Shown here: positions 22,201-37,200 of the stretch, one piece after another
Layout: each line of letters begins with the position of its first letter
How positions within the stretch are numbered: the stretch's first letter is position 1
Source: Streptomyces sp. NBC_00102
Lineage (GTDB): Bacteria > Actinomycetota > Actinomycetes > Streptomycetales > Streptomycetaceae
Reading direction: 5' to 3'
DNA: 64,000 bases
Assembly (NCBI RefSeq): GCF_026343115.1
Contig: NZ_JAPEMC010000002.1
Coordinates: 620,001-684,000 of the forward strand
Position numbers and translations under genes: made by a program
Notes under the pieces: generated by a model
The model's database searches: none
Told to the model about the DNA's origin: nothing
Seen by the model: the letters and a program-made list of their open reading frames with translations, nothing else

Positions 22201-25200
22201 CTACCTCGCCTCCGGCGAAGCCGCGCTGACCGCCTTCGACACCGACTTCTCCGCCTGGCTGGACCGGCTGGGCGCGGTGGTGGAGGGAGACTTCCACCAG
22301 CGGATCCGGGAGCTGGCGCAGGGCGCCTGGGACCGGGAAGCCGCCTCCCGCGCGGCCAGGGCAGCACGGGAGACGGAACGCGTCGCGGAACGGCTGGCGG
22401 CATTCCAGCCGCACCGTCCCGAAACCTGGGACCAGAGCGCGGGACGGCTCCTGCACACCCGGCAGGCCCGCGCGGAGGCGCTGACCCCCGCCCAACTTGC
22501 CCTGCTCACCGAGGTCGCCGAGGGGCGAAGGAGCCCGAGGGAGGCACAGAACAGGCAACGCCCCGTCGCCGTCCATCAGGCCCTCCACATCCACCTGGAC
22601 GGCGGCAGCGGCGGCGCCTCGTTCGCGTACGTCCTCGCCGAGGACGGGCACGTCGACACCCTGGTGTACGCCATCAGCCGGTCCCGGCAGAACAACGACT
22701 ACACGTGGGACGGCTACGGCGGCCACTACACGGCCGGCCCGATGGACATCGGCGCGGTACGGAACGAGCCCGCGCTGCGCGCCTCGGTGGAACGGGTGGA
22801 ACGGGCGACGGCACACTCGGCCGAGAACCGCGACGACCAACCGAAGGCCACCGGAAAGAAGGAGAAGGGCAAGGGCAGGGAGAGGGAGCCCGCCGCCGCC
22901 GCGACCCGGCCGGCCACCGAGACGTACCCGCGCGCGGTCGACCCCGACCTGACGCGGCTGGCGGAGGCGCTCTCGGCGTACCACGCGGCCCTCGCCGACC
23001 AGGCCGCCGCACCGCAGGCGCGGGACAGGAAGGCCCCGGCCCGCGAAGAGGCCCTGGTCGCGGCCCGGCAGCGCCTGCGCGCGCTGGGCCTGGACCCCGA
23101 AGCACGTACCGGACTCGACGACGAAGCCGTCCCGGAGCAGGGCGGCACCGGGAGCTTCAGCGCGGACGGAGCGAGGGGGCTGGGGGCGCGGCTCGGCATC
23201 ACCACCCGCGCCGCGGAGGCGCTGCTCACCACGGCGGGCGGACACCTGCACGCTCCCGTGCTGATCGGCACGGACCCGGAGACGGAACGCGCGCGCCGGA
23301 CCCACCACGAGCACCTCGTCGACGTCGCCGAAGTCCTGCACACCCGGGGCGCCGAAGCCGCCCGGGCCCGTGCCCTGGAGCTGGGCGGGCCGCGGACGCG
23401 CGGCGCCCTGCCCGGAGCCGGGGCCCAGCAGAGCAGACCGGCGGACATGGAGATGGAGCTGGAGCTGGAGATGGAGCTCCTGGGGCCCCAGGCCGGGTCG
23501 AGTCAGACCGGGCCGAGCAGTCAGGCCGGGCCGGGTGACCAAGTCGTCCCCGCCATCCGTCCCGTGACGGACCTGGAGGCTGAGGAACTGGAGCAGCGCG
23601 TTCTGGAGCCGCGTCCGCAACGGCCCGGCCGGCTCATGGCGAGCCTGGACCGTGTCCTCGCGGGCCGGGAACGCCGGGAACAGGGCCCCGACGCGGTACA
23701 GGACGCCCCATGGGTCCCGGTGGTGCGGAGGGCCGAGGACGGGGAGCAGACCGTCCCCGAGCCGGAGGGCCAGGTCGAGACCGAGACTGAGACTGAGACC
23801 GTGCCCGCGCCGGAGACCGAGACCGACCCCGCGCCGGAGATGCTCGCACCGGCGACCCCCGCACCGGCGCCCCCCGTCCCGGACACTGCGGAAGCGGCCG
23901 AGGCTCGGGTGACGGACGTCGCTGCCCCCGCGCCCGGGGCGGCCGGTGACGCGGTGGACGCTCCCGCCCCGATCAGCGATTCGGTGCGGGCGTACGGTGC
24001 GGAGTTCGACGGCGTGCAGGGCACGGTGAGCCTCGGCCGGGTGCCCGAGAGCACGGTCGACTGGCTGCGGGACCGGCTGAGCAGGCAGCTGGAGGGGAGC
24101 CTCGGGGAGGACGCCGACCTGCGCGAACAGATCCGCGTCCGGCTGACCCCCTCCTACCTCGTCAACGAGTGGTCCGAGGTGCGCGGTGAGAACGGACTGG
24201 TTCTGCACCTGCGCCACCGGGGGACCGCACGGACGGTCCGGGTACGGCTGCGCCTCGGCGACCCCAGACCGGCACCCGAACTGCTCGACGGGCTGGCCGA
24301 AGGGGTGCCGAACCGGGTCCAGCGCTGGGGAGCCGGGTACTCGGACACGGGGAACACCGCCGGCACGGCGGACCTGCGCACGTTCCAGTTCGCGGGCAGC
24401 CATGTCTGGCAGCCCTCGCTGGGCGTGCTCAGCCAGATCGTGATTCAGCCCCAAGTGAGCCTCGTGCACAACCAGTTGTCGACTCAGGTGAGCGTCGTCA
24501 GCGCCGCGCAGGCCCTGTCGTTGGTCACCGTCTCGGGCGGGGCGGTCCCGTACGCGTACCGCATGCGGTGGCAGCTGAGGGTGGACAACGGCGCGGCTCC
24601 GGCCGACTGGACCACGGATCAGGAGGGCCCGGCCGGGGAACGGATGGCCGTCTGGTTTCCCGAGCACCTCACCCGTACCGACACGTCCGAGGCGACCGGC
24701 ACCGCGGTCCCGGACAGCGGGGCGGACGCCACCGACCGCGCGGCCCTGGCGCGCGCGGCGGCCGAGCGGGAACACGCCCCGCTCCGGACGGCGGTGCACG
24801 AGGTACCGCTGTACGGGGTGGAGACGGTGCTGAACCCGGAACGCGTCCTGCACGCCGCGGAGCAGGCGTTCGCGGACCATCTGGGTGCGATGTCGGGGGC
24901 TTCCCGCGAGGATCTGCAACGCTTCTTCGGCTCCCGCAGCCTGCGGGACGCCCTGCCGAGGATGCTGAACGGCTGGCACGCCTCACCCTTGCTGCTGGCG
25001 GCCGACGGCTCCGCGCTGGGCTTCGTCCGGGTGCGCGCCGACCTCGCCGACGACGGCCGCCGGTCGGGCCCGACCGCACCCGCCGCGGACCTGCAACACC
25101 AGGTGGTGCGTACCGTCCGGGTCGTCGGGCAGTCGACCGTCACCAACGCCGTGGGCGCGGACCTCCGCCTCACGGTGGGCCTCTCCGCCCCGCGGAGCGA

Positions 25201-28200
25201 CGCGGTGACCGCCCCCATCGGCGGCGCCCTCATGGTGAACGCCGGCGCCCGCCAGCAGGTTTCGTACGTCCTGGGCTCCGGCGGCGACCTCACCAGATCG
25301 CTGACCCTCCAGTCGGGCGGCCCGATGTTCCAGGTAGAGGGCCGGGTCACCTTCGAGATGCAGCTGGTCCTGCCCAAGGGCGGTGTCGCCCTGCCGGCCG
25401 CGACCAGCCCCCTGCACGCGGGCGCCGACGGTGAGGGCCGCACGGCCTACCCGGTGGTGTTCCGCGTGCCGTCCCGGGCCGTGCTGGAGGGCGTGGTGGA
25501 GCCCGAACCGCGCATGCTGCCGCCCGAGATGGTGCGGCTGCGTTCCCTCGGGATCTCGACCACGACCCTGCGCGTGGACGGCGCCGAGCCCCTGTACGAC
25601 ATGGCCGGGCGATGGCTGCGCGAGCACGGCTTCCTGCCGTCCGGCACGAGCGGCCGGTGGACCGGCGCGGCCACCCGCGCCCGGTGGCTGGCCAACGCCC
25701 GCGCCCTGGACCACGCCCGCTCGGCCCAGACCCTGCGGGGCGCCGCCGACGAGATGGTCGAGAACGGCCACACGATATGGCTGGAAGTGCCCGGCACCGG
25801 GGACGTGCAGCGGGTCCAGGTGCGGCTCACCGCCGAACGGACGGACGACGAGCCGGTCGCCGCCGCCCGGTCGCTGCCCGGTCTGCAGACCAACAACTGG
25901 TCCGGCTACAACCGCCCCGGCCAGGAAGGGCGCAAGGTCACTCCGATGGGCTGGTCCCTGACCGGCATGGGGGAGGTCAGCAACCCCCTGGAGTTCCACG
26001 GACAGCTGCCGTTGCAGGGAGTGCGGCCGGAATACACCGCCAGCGGTTCGACCGCCACGGCCACCGCCACCACGTCGCTGGTCGGCCAGGAGAAGTACCT
26101 GTCCACCGCGGCCGGAGACGGGCTGCAACTCTTCGAGATCCCGGTGCGGTTGCGGCTCGACCTGCTGTGGAGCCACGGCCCGGCGCCGCGCCCGCTCGTC
26201 TCCGAGGGCACCCTCGCCGTGGCCGTCCCCACGTACCGGACCGTGAGCGCGCCCGCGCGGGCCGCGTCCCCGGCGGTCGGGGAGGAACCGGTCGCGGGGG
26301 AGGGGCCGGTCGCGGGGGAGCCGGTCGCGGGAGAGCCCGCCGTGGGGGAACCGCCGGTACGGGAAACGGGGGTGACGGTACCGGCGGTGGGAGAACCGGT
26401 CGTACGGGAAGCCGTCGCCGCCGACCCCTCGATCCGTTCGGACGAAGCCGCGTACGGGTCGGCGGATTCCGGGTCCGAGGATTCCGGGTCGGAGGATTCC
26501 GCGTCGGAGGCGTCCGACACGGAGTCGGTCGACTCGGTGCTGACCGACGAGCCGCACATCGCCGTCCGGGTCACGGAGGACGAACTGACGCGACTGGCGG
26601 GCGACGACGCGCCCGAGGTGCTGCGACGGCTGCCGGAGTCGGCCTTCGTGGACCGGGTGCTGGGCGGTGACACCTTGGTCCGGGTCGTGAGCCGGCTGCT
26701 GGGCGCGCCCCGGAGGGCGACAGGGGACGAGGACCTCTTCGACCTCACCGCGCTCCACGAGGAGGAGGAGGAGGGGGAGGACGAGGGCGCGACGGCGGAG
26801 GGGGACGCTGAGGCGCTGACCGGACCTCCCGCCGAGCGGACCGGCGAGCCCGCGCCGGAGACCGCCGTCGCACCCGCGGCCGAGGCGGCCGCCGACTCCG
26901 TGCGCGAAACCGCCGCCGCGCCCGCGCCCGCGGTCAGGACCCCCGCCGAGATCTGGGCCTCCGCCGACGCCGTGGGCCCGCTGGGACGGGCCCGGCGCAT
27001 GGCCGACGGGGCCTGGCTGTGGACGACACGGACGACGGTGGGCGGCTCGCTCACCGACCAGGACAGCATGGCCCAGCAGGTCCTGCGGTCCGCCCTCTCC
27101 TTCCACCAGCTGACCGCCAACGCCCTGACCGTCTTCGGCGACGGACTGGTCCTGGAAGGTGCGGGCAGTTTCGGACTGGTCACGGGCACGGACGTCTCGG
27201 TGGAGATCACCGGATACCTGAGCGGTGTGCGCCGGCTGGAGGCCCCCGGCCCCATGAGTATGGAGAGCTGGCTGTACGCGTCGGACACGGTCACCTCCAC
27301 CCGGTCGGTGGGCGGCGGAGGACAGACCGGAGTGACCGTCAGCGGCGCCTACGATCCCGGGGTCTCCCTCTTCCCGAGCGGTCGGTACGTCGACACCTCG
27401 TCCACCACTGTCGGCACGACCCACTCGGACAACGCCTCGGACGCCCGGGTCACCGCGCACGGCAGTACCCGGATGCAGCGGTTCACCGCCGATGCCACCT
27501 ACCGCGTGACGGTCAGCCAGGGCAGGCGCAACGTGGTCTCGGGGACGCTGGTGGCCCGCCCCCACGCGGTGCGGACCGTGGGCTTCCTGGTGCCGGACGC
27601 GGTGGAGTTCCTGCTCCCCGAGAGCGACCTGGCCAAGCACCCCGAGCTGGCGGCCCAGGCCGGGATCACCCCGCCCGCCCCGGACCGGACGCTGATGCTG
27701 CCCCAGTGGTACCGGGACACCGGCCAGCTCGGTCAGGGCGCCGTCATCGGCGTCGCTCCGGAGGGCCCGCGCGGACGGTTCCGGCAGAACCTCCTCGACG
27801 CCATCGAGAAGGCCGCCCCCGGCGCGACCCGGCCCGGGGACGCCGGATACCTGCCCGGTCTCGCTTCCTGGGTCAGCGACCATTCCTCCTCGGTGGGGCT
27901 GCGCGTACCGATCGGGGCGGGCCCCCGGGGCACCGGCTCGACGCACTTCGTGCACCGGGGCCGGCTGGGGCTCGCCCCACGCCTGGTGACGGTGGAGGTG
28001 AACGCCCGCCCGAGGCCGGGAACCGACCTCGACCAGATCCGGGGCAGCGGCGTCGACGACTCCGCACAGCTGACCCACAGCGCCGCCCACGGCGGCGGAC
28101 GGAACGCCGGCCTGGCCGAGCCGGGCGTCCAGTCGCAGAGCGTCTCGTACAGCAGGGCCCGGCAACTGGAGGCCCGGCCGGTGCTGCAGTACGGGGGCCA

Positions 28201-31200
28201 GCGCCTTCAGACCACCTTCACCGGGGCCCTCGAAAGCGCGGTCGGCACCTCCGCCACGTCCCAGCGCGAGACCAGGGCCTGGCAGCGCTCCGGCGAACTG
28301 GCCGAGTTCCAGGTGCCGTACCGGTACCGGGTCACCGTGCGCAGCAGCCCGATGTCCGGAGAGGCCAACGGGGTGGTCGCGGGTCTGGTCGCCTCGACCC
28401 TGGGCGGATTCGGGACACGCGAGTACCACGCCACGGCCGACGCCACGGCGACGCTGTGGTTCGACCGGGACGACCTGCCGGCCGGGACGGACCGGGCGGA
28501 GCCCCTCCTGCGGCCCGCCGTCTTCGAGCGGGACCCCGCCGACCGGACCGCCCCGCCCCCCGGCACCGTCGTCATCGGCCTGGACGGGCTGACCACCGCC
28601 GTGCGCGACGCCCTGGACGGCCGGGACTGGGTGCCCGACCGGCCGTTCGCGCTCTACTCCTTCGACGCCGGCGCCGAGCTGGCGCGAGCCCTGCGCGAAG
28701 TCGACCCCGCGCTCGCCGGTCCCGACCGCATGCACACCTCGTTCTCGGACGAGAGCCTCATGATCCGGCTCTCCCGGCTGGTGCGCCCGGGGGACGGCGA
28801 CACGGGCAGAACGCTCGACTCCGTCGCGGTGGGCCGTCTGACGGGACGTACCGGAGCCCACCCCACCACCTCCGTACGGCTGCGGCTGCTGCCCCAGCAG
28901 ATCCTCGCCACCGGCGACACCGCCCTGGACGACGTCCGGACGTCCGGCGACGCGTACACGGCGACCACCGGGACCACGGTGACCCCGTCGGTCACCTCCC
29001 TGTACACGGCCAGGGTGACCTCCGACGACACCAACCGGGTCGTCGTCGCCGCGCCGTTCACGCAGAACGCGGGGGCGCAGGGGCAGTCGGGCGGCGGCAA
29101 CAACTACCGGCGCGACTACCTGAAGTACGGACTGCCCGCGCGTGCGGGCAAGCCCGGACCCACGACCGGCCACCTGGTCCGGGCGCTGGCCGTCCTGCAC
29201 GTCACCGGCCCGAAGGAGGACCGCTGGGTGCTCGGCACCATGGTCCTGCGTGCCATGGACACCCCGCCCCTGCCGACGATTCCGGCGGCGCCGGAGACCG
29301 CGACGACCGGGATCACGGCGGAGGGGGTCACGGCGGCGGAGTCTCCGGCGGAGGGGGCCACGGCCTCCGGCAGCGCCGCCGTTCCCGCGCCCGCCGAGCG
29401 GGGCAAGGCTGCGGTGCGGAGCGGCGACCGCCCGGAGGGCGCACAGGACGGCGATGCGGATGCCGCCGAACCGGATGCGGCCGAACTGGACACCGAGGAC
29501 GTACGGCAGCTGGCCGAGCGCCTCGGCGTATCCGACGACACGGTGCGGACGTTGGCCGGCTCCGCATGGCGCCTGCTGGCCGCACCCCTGGAGATCGGCC
29601 GGGAACCGGAGGTGCGGGCGCGGCTGGAGGCACGGCGGGCCGCCGTGGTGCGGATCGCCGAAAGCCTGCACGCCCAGGGCCCCGAGGCCGCCCGTGACCT
29701 CGCCGACCGACTGGCCGCCGACACCCCCGAGCTGCGCGCCCCGGGAGTGAAGGTGCGGGGCGGCGCGAGGAGCGGGCCGACGACCGGAACCACCGGCCAG
29801 GACGGCGCCGGAGGCAGCGGGAGTACGAGCGGCCCCCAGCAGTCCGCGGCCGTGCACCCCGCGGCCGTGCAGCCCGCACCGCCGGTCGCCCAGCCGCTCG
29901 ACACGGTGTGGCGTCCGCCGTCGCCCGAACCGGAGTCGCCCCTCGGCACCGTCGTCCGGGAACCGCGCCCGCCCCGCCCGTTGCCCGACCTCGCCGGCGT
30001 GTTCACCGACGACGGCGCGCGGACCGACGACCGCGCCCGGACCGACGAGGGTGCGCGGCCCGACGCCGCGGGACCGGTGGAGCGCGAGGCCGGCCCGGTG
30101 TTCGCGCCGCCGGAGTACACGGGGCGCCAGGGCGCCGGCCGGGAGTTCTACTCCTTCGCCGACGACCGGCTGCGGAACGCCGTCCGCGACGGTGTGCTGG
30201 GACTCCTGCCGCGCGGAGCGCGAGTGGCCGCCGAGCCGCTGCTCGACGCCCACCTCGCCGCCACCGACCCCGGCGCCGTCCTGCGCGAGGCGGTTGCCGG
30301 CGGGCACACCGCGGTACTGCGGCCGGCCGGCGCCCCGTTCGCCGTCACCGTGCGGCTGCGGCTCGCGGACTGGACCCAGCTCACCGGACCGGACGGCGAG
30401 CCCGTCGGCGACGCCGGGACCCACGCGCCGCGGGAGGACGGACCGCGGCCGACCGCCCGGCAGACCAGGGCGTGGGGGGAGAGCAGTTCGGCGGACCGGA
30501 CCGTCGACCACGCTCTGAACGTCCCGCTGCCGCAGCCGATCACCCAGGCGCTCTCTTCCCTGTCCTCGCTGTCGGGGATCGTCTCCGGGACGCAGGCGGT
30601 CTTCGGCGGTTACTCGAAGAAGACCGCCTACAGCGCCTCGACCGCGCGGAGCGCCACGCGTACCGTCCGGCCGGCGTCCGACCCCGGTACGGTGCGCTTC
30701 CTCCACGACGTGGAAGTGGCCCTGGAGGTCCGGCATCCCGGGCAGGACGATCCGCAGCGCGCCCGCACGGTCGTCGAGCGGGCCCTCGTCGGTACCCATC
30801 CACGCGAGACCGTACGCGCCCTGCCCCGGCCCGCCGGCACGGATCACGCCACCTCGGCGCTCTGGGCCGAGCTGTCCGGCGAGCCCCGGACGAGCACCGC
30901 CGACCTCTCCCGGGCCGCCGTCCCCGATCAGGCGGACGCCCGGTTCGGCACGTCCGGCCCCACCACCGTCGGCCCGGCGTCGCGCCTCCCCGCGCTGTCC
31001 TGGGTCGACTCGGTCACCGGAGCCGGGGCGTACCGGACGGCGGTGCTCGCCGCGGCCGGCCCGTCCTCGGCCGATCCGTTCGCGCCCTCCTTCGAGGCGT
31101 TGAACGCCTTCGCCGGAGTCCACACCCTGCTGTCGGGCCTGCTCGACGCCACCGCCGGAGGTCTCCACTCGGCGCGGCTGGAATCCGCCGACGGACGGTC

Positions 31201-34200
31201 CGACGCGGTCCGGGCCGACGCCACCTTCCACAACCCCCGGGCCGTGGCGGACAGTACGGAGCCTTCCCGGATCGATGTCGAGGACGTCCACTCCGCCGCG
31301 GCGGGCGCGACCTCCGTCCAGGGCGACGCCGCCAACGTTGGGACCGGCTTCCTGCTTCCCCTGGTGAGGAGCGCGCTGGGCGTGCCGGCCCTGGTGCCCC
31401 TGCCCAAGGCGACGTACAAGCGTTCGGTGCAGTACACCCGGCCGGGGCAGCAGGCCGACAGCGTCGAGGTACGCCGGATCCGCCACACCGACGAGCCCAC
31501 CACCCTCGTCGAGTACGACGTCCGCGTGGAGACCGGGTCGCTGAGCGGGCGCCCCGGCACGCACGCCTGGATCACCGCGCGGGTGCGGATGCCGATCGCC
31601 GACGCGGAACGCCTCGGGGACCTCACCCCGGCCGCCGGTGCCCACCTCCCGGCACAGCCCGCGGACCCGGAGACCGCGGCCCGTACCGCTCCCGGCCGGG
31701 TGCTGACGCTGCCGCCCTCCGCCGACGGATGGCTGCCGCCCACCAGCCGCGTCACCGAGATCGACCCGCACGGCGCCGGGGAGGCGCTGACCCGCGCGCT
31801 CGACCTCGTACGCAGCCGTTTCCCCCACTACCTGGCACCCCGCGCCCCCTGGCAGGACGCGCCGGCCACCCAGGATCCACCGGCCTCTCAGCATCCACCG
31901 GCCGCCGCGTCCACCGGCCGCCGTCCGCTCCACGTGGCGCAGCCGCACCACGTCGCCAACCACCTCGCCCTGGCCGAGGCGTTGAGCCCCGCCGCGCTGG
32001 CCGGGCGGGCGCACCCGCTCACCGGGCCCGGCCACACCCTCGTGCTCACGAGCCCCGAACCCGGCCGCCCGGGCGCGGAACAGCGCCTCCTGGTCACTGT
32101 CCGGGCGAGCCTGGAGCAGGCGGACTTCACCTACGCGCGGACCCGCCGAGGCCAGACCGAGGTCGTCCAGGGCGCATCCTTCGACCTGCTCACCTCCGCC
32201 CAGCGGAACTGGAAGGTCGCCGCGGGCCTCGGCATCAAGGTCGGCGGTACCTCGGAGGACTCCGCCGCCACGGAACCGAGCGGTCGCGTCACCCCCGGGG
32301 TGAGCTGGAGCGGTACGGTCGACGAGACTGGCGGATTCTCGGCGGCCGGCGCCTTCGGCGGGGGATCGACGTGGCTCGCGGAATTCGACGGCCCGGTCGT
32401 CCTCCGCGTCTCCGCCACCCCGGTGCCGGCCGCCGGAGAGACCGCCGCCCCCGCGGAGGCCGCTCCGGTGACGGTCCGGGCGACTCTCGTCGTGCCCGAG
32501 GACCTGGCACTGGAACGGGACGGATCCGGCCGGCCGCGCCCCACCCTGGACTTCGCATCCCGGACGGACGGCAGCGGGGCGGTGGCGCGGGTGCCGCGCA
32601 CCGCCGAACCCGCGCCGCCTCGTTCCTGGACACCGGCCGTGGGGGAGCGGCTGCCCCGGGACACCCTGCACCTGGTCCGCACCGACCACCTGTATCCCGA
32701 AGCGGCCGCCCTCCTCAGGGAGATCGGTGTGCCGGCCCTGGACCCGGCGGACGAGGCCGCCCTGCGCGCCGCGCTGACCGGGCTGGCCCCCCGCGTCCAG
32801 GACCTCGGCGCGGCGCCCCGCCCGGTGTGGAGCCGCCCCGTCCCGGCCGGCACCTTCCGGATGGTGGGACGGGTGGAGGTCTCGGTCCGGGCCTCCACCG
32901 CCGGGCTGACCGCGATCGGGGAGAGCGCGCACGCCTTCCACTACGACCACTCACTGGTCACCGCCCAGGTCAGGGACACCGAAACCCGCGACCGCATGGC
33001 CTGGGACGCGACCGCGGAGGGATCCCTCACCGGAAGCCGGCCGGCCGGCACCGACCTGCCCGCATCCGACGACGCCACCCAGCTCGGCCTCGGCTACGGG
33101 CGCAGCGCCCCGGTCACCGGCGGACGTGCCGTCAGCGGGCGCGGCGACCGGACGCACACCACCATGGACGACCACGTGTGGGCCCAGGCGCCCACCGATT
33201 TCGTGGTCACCGTGCGCCGGTGGGAGGAATCGCGGGTGAGTTTCGGTGACTACGGCTCGCGCAGGTACGGCGAGCGCGAGGTCACCGGCCGCCCCGTGCG
33301 GGCTCCGGGCCTCGCGCTGCTGCCCTCCCGGTCCGCCCGCGCCCTCGGTCTGGTGGAGCGCCGCGCCGGATCGCCCGGCCGGGCCGCCGAACCCGCCGAT
33401 CCCGCCGGTGCCACCGCCCCGGCGCCCGCCAACGTGCTGCGCGGCGACGGATTCGACCACTCCGTCCTGCTCGGTACCCCCGATCTCGGCCCGTTCGTCC
33501 ACCGGGTGATGCCGCGCCTGCGCGCGCTGGGACTACTCTCCCGGGAGCACGCCGAGGCGGTGGAGACCGAGCTGTGGAAGGTGGCCGGACGGCAGGGCAC
33601 CGCCGCCCTGTTGGAGACCATGCTCACCGGTCTGCCGATCCTGGTTCCCGACCGCAACGCGTACAGCACCTCGATGGCGCGGCTCGTCCTCACCGCGGAA
33701 CTGCTCGACCCTCGCGCGGCCGGCAGGGAGCCGGGTGAACACGTCCTGGAGAGCGTGCACGCCCGCGCGTGGGAGAACAGCCGCTCCGAGAGCACGGAAA
33801 CCAGCCGTCAGGGACGGGCCGCGCTCGCCGGAACCTCCGACCAGTACGACCTGCTCTCGTCCGGGGCGGTCGCCGACCGCCTCAGACCGACCGTCACCCG
33901 GTCCGACAGCCTGCGCACCCGCACCTCGGACCAGCGGGACACCGCCGTGGTGACCGTCCTCCACCCGCACGTCACCGTCTTCGACGTGCGGCTCACCGCC
34001 GAACTGGAGGTGCACCGCGCGGTCGCCACCGCACCCACACCGCTCGGCGGGCTGATGCCCCTGATCGGACAGGGGGAGCGGCACGTGCTGGGAGTCCAGG
34101 TGTTCCCCGGAGCGCTGCGGCTGGGCCACCCGGAACAGGTGACCCGGCACGACCCGGCACCGGTTCCCCGCCCCACGGCGGTGCACGAACCCGCGGACGT

Positions 34201-37200
34201 CGAGCGGCTGCGGCCGGATCCGCTCCTTCCCGCGGAGGCGCTCGGGGAGGCGTTCGTCGGTACCGTCGCCGACCTGCCCGGCCTGCGGAGAGCGGCCGAG
34301 TCGCTGCTCACGGGCCGCGACCTGTGGACCAGTCCTTCGCGCGCCCCCCATTCCTGGCAGGGCGGCCTCTTCCTGGTGCGGTCCAAGATCGCGGCGGTCT
34401 TCAGCCCGCCCTACATGAACCAGTGGTTCCTCACCCTGGCGGCGGGAGGCACCCTCGACGAACCGGTGACGCTGCCGAGAACAGCCGGCACGGACCTGCC
34501 CGCCCGGCTGGAGATCAGTGCGGACGTCCGAGGGCTGCGAGTGGTGCAGTCGGGTCCGTACGGAGCACTCCCCGACACGGTCGCCAAGGACCCGACGCGC
34601 TCCGTGCTGCTCCCGGCCGGCCGTACCGGCGCGCCCGCCGTGCGCCTCGGCGGTCCGCTGCGCGCCGACTCCACCGCGTCGGCGGTTCCCGCGCGGACCG
34701 ACGCCGGGACGATCCGGCTCACGGGCCCGGACCGGCGGACCGGCCGTTCCTACGCGCGGGTGGAGGCCGACTCGGTCACCTGGCACCTCGTCCTCCGGCC
34801 GGCCACGGGCGTCCCCCGCGCGGTGCGGGCGACCGTGACCGACCGGGCGGCCGTCTTCTACGTGCCCACCGAGAGCCTGCCCGAGCCGCCGGCCGGTACG
34901 GAGGCCACCCCCGCGGCGAGGGCCGGCGATCCCGGTACGGCCCGCGACGACCGCTCCCAGGACGCGCCGGCGGCGGACACCCCGGCGACGGATGCTCCGG
35001 CAACGATGAAGGGCAAGGGCAAGGGCAAGGGGAACGCGACCGCCTCCGAGCGGACCGACGCCGAGCGGGAACCCCTGGCCGATTTCGTGACGGCGGATCA
35101 CGTGAGCATCGCAGCACAGGAGTTCACCGAGGCGATGCTCGCCCTGGACCGTGCGCGGGAGGCGCTGGCGGCACTGGAGGAACGGGAGGCGCACACCAGC
35201 GCGGGCAGGTCGGACCAGACCGTGCGGGAGATCGAGGCGGCGCGGCGGGAGGTGGAGGCGGCCGGGCGGCGGGTCGTGGAGGCCGACCGCGTCATGGGCC
35301 TGGTGGAGAGCGTGGAACCGGCCACCTTCCCGACGCCCACCGAGGCGGAACTGCGTTCCCGGCCGCGGGCGTTGGGCGCCGGCCCGCTGGACCGCTTCCG
35401 CCGGTGGCTGGACGAGTCCGCGCCCGCCCGCCAGGACGACGCGGCGGACGCGACGCCCCGTACGGACGAGCGGGAACCTGTCCCGGGCCGCCCCGAAGCC
35501 ACCGGCTCGCACTTTCTGGAGCCCCTTCCGGAGTGGGCGGCCGCACCCGACGACGCGTCCGCCGCGGTGACGGAGAGCCGCCCGGCCGAGGACGCGCGGG
35601 CCACGCAGGTACAGGCCGAGAACGCGCAGGCGGCGCACGCGCAAGCCGAGAACGCGCAGGCAGTGAGCGCGCAGGCGGTGAACGCCGCGGCCGAGGCACC
35701 GGTGCTGCCGGCCCCGCCCGCGCGCCTCACCGGGGGCATCCTCGGCGCCGGGGACGTGGTGCACAGCCTCGGCGCGGGGCCGCAGGACTTCACCCTTCGG
35801 ATGGCGGACGCGCTCGCCGAGCCGCTGGGAACCGAGAACGCCGACCTCGCGCGGGACCAGATCGCCGAGCATCTGCAGACCGAGCACCTCGGGTCCTGGC
35901 TGTACGGACTCAGCAACGGCGAGACGCGGTACCTGGCCATCGACACCCCCGGATGGCAGGGTCGTATCCCGCTGCGCGCGACACTGCTCAACGCCCGGAC
36001 GACGGGCACCGTCGCCAAGTTCGAGTTCGAGCCCGGTGTCGAGTCCGGGTCGGGCACGGCCGTGGCGTACGACGCCGGCCGCGGCTGGAACGCCGGTGTC
36101 GCGGCCCGCGGGACGTTCCCGTTCGTCCGCCTGGACCTCGGTGCCACGTACGCGCGCGAGAGCGGCCAGGGCATGATCCACCAGGACATGAGCCGGATGA
36201 CCGCCCGCGGCAAGACGGTCTCCAAGGCTCTGACGGTCACGGTGGACGTGCGCTTCGAGCTGGACCTGTCCCATCTGGTCCGGGGCGACGGCTCGGCCCC
36301 GCCCCGGCCGCCGGCCGGCCGAGCGGTCACGCTCCCGGCCACGCTCTCCACGCCGTACGCGGACTCGCCCTCCGTCCCGCCGGCCGGCACCGCCCGTTCG
36401 GTGCCGTCGTACATGAGCCGGATGCGGGCGCCGGGCCCCTTCGACCTGCTCGTGGACTCGTATCCGTTGGACGCGGAGGGCGGTCGCCGCGGCGGCGGGC
36501 TGGACGCGATCCTGCGGCAGTCCCTGCCACAGGCACCCGGCCACTCGCCCCGCGACGCGGCCATGGAGGTGTTCGGGAGCGCGCGGGAGGCCGACGAGGT
36601 GCTGGCCGCCCTCGAACAGCTGGTGCCGTTCACCGCGCTGCACCAGCAGCTGCGGACCCTGATGTGGGCCGGTCCGCTGATCGTCGACCTGCCGGACGGT
36701 CTCGGAAGGGTCGAGCTGGAGGCCGAACTGGGCGCCGCGAGGTTCGCCCACCACACGGAGAACGGCACCGAGTTCAACGTCGGCACGAGCACCGGCCAGT
36801 CCGTCCTGACCAGCTCCGCGCATTCCCGGTCGACCAACCTCGCCGGAACCCTGCAGGGCAACCAGCTGGGCGACACCACGTCCTGGATCCTCCCGGGGAT
36901 GGCGGAGCCGTCCGGGTTCAAGGCCCTGGTGGGCGCGAACCGTACGGCCGCGAAGGAGGCCAACACACTCCAGGAGGAGTCCTCCACCACCGGCGCCACC
37001 GTCAAGGCGAAGGTGCCGAGTTCCGTGTTCGACACCACCGTGGTGCTGACCGCGCGGTTCCGGAACGCCGACGGCCGGACCGCCGAGGGACGTGCTCCGA
37101 TGGGTGCCAGGTTCGTCGTGCGGACGTCGGACACCGAAGCGGCCGTGGACGGCTCCCCGACATGGACCTCCTCGTGGCTGGAGCGCGGAACGGCACCGGA

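Noticed and set aside
24983..32950. Very long minus-strand open frame (over 2,600 codons) opposite the giant gene
   Set aside because: Antisense frames stay open in very GC-rich coding DNA. The translation is low-complexity Gly/Arg/Pro without folds, and the plus-strand frame has consistent third-position GC and domain structure. The same holds for 33533-38500, 16526-19738, 8969-12382 and 20684-24979.
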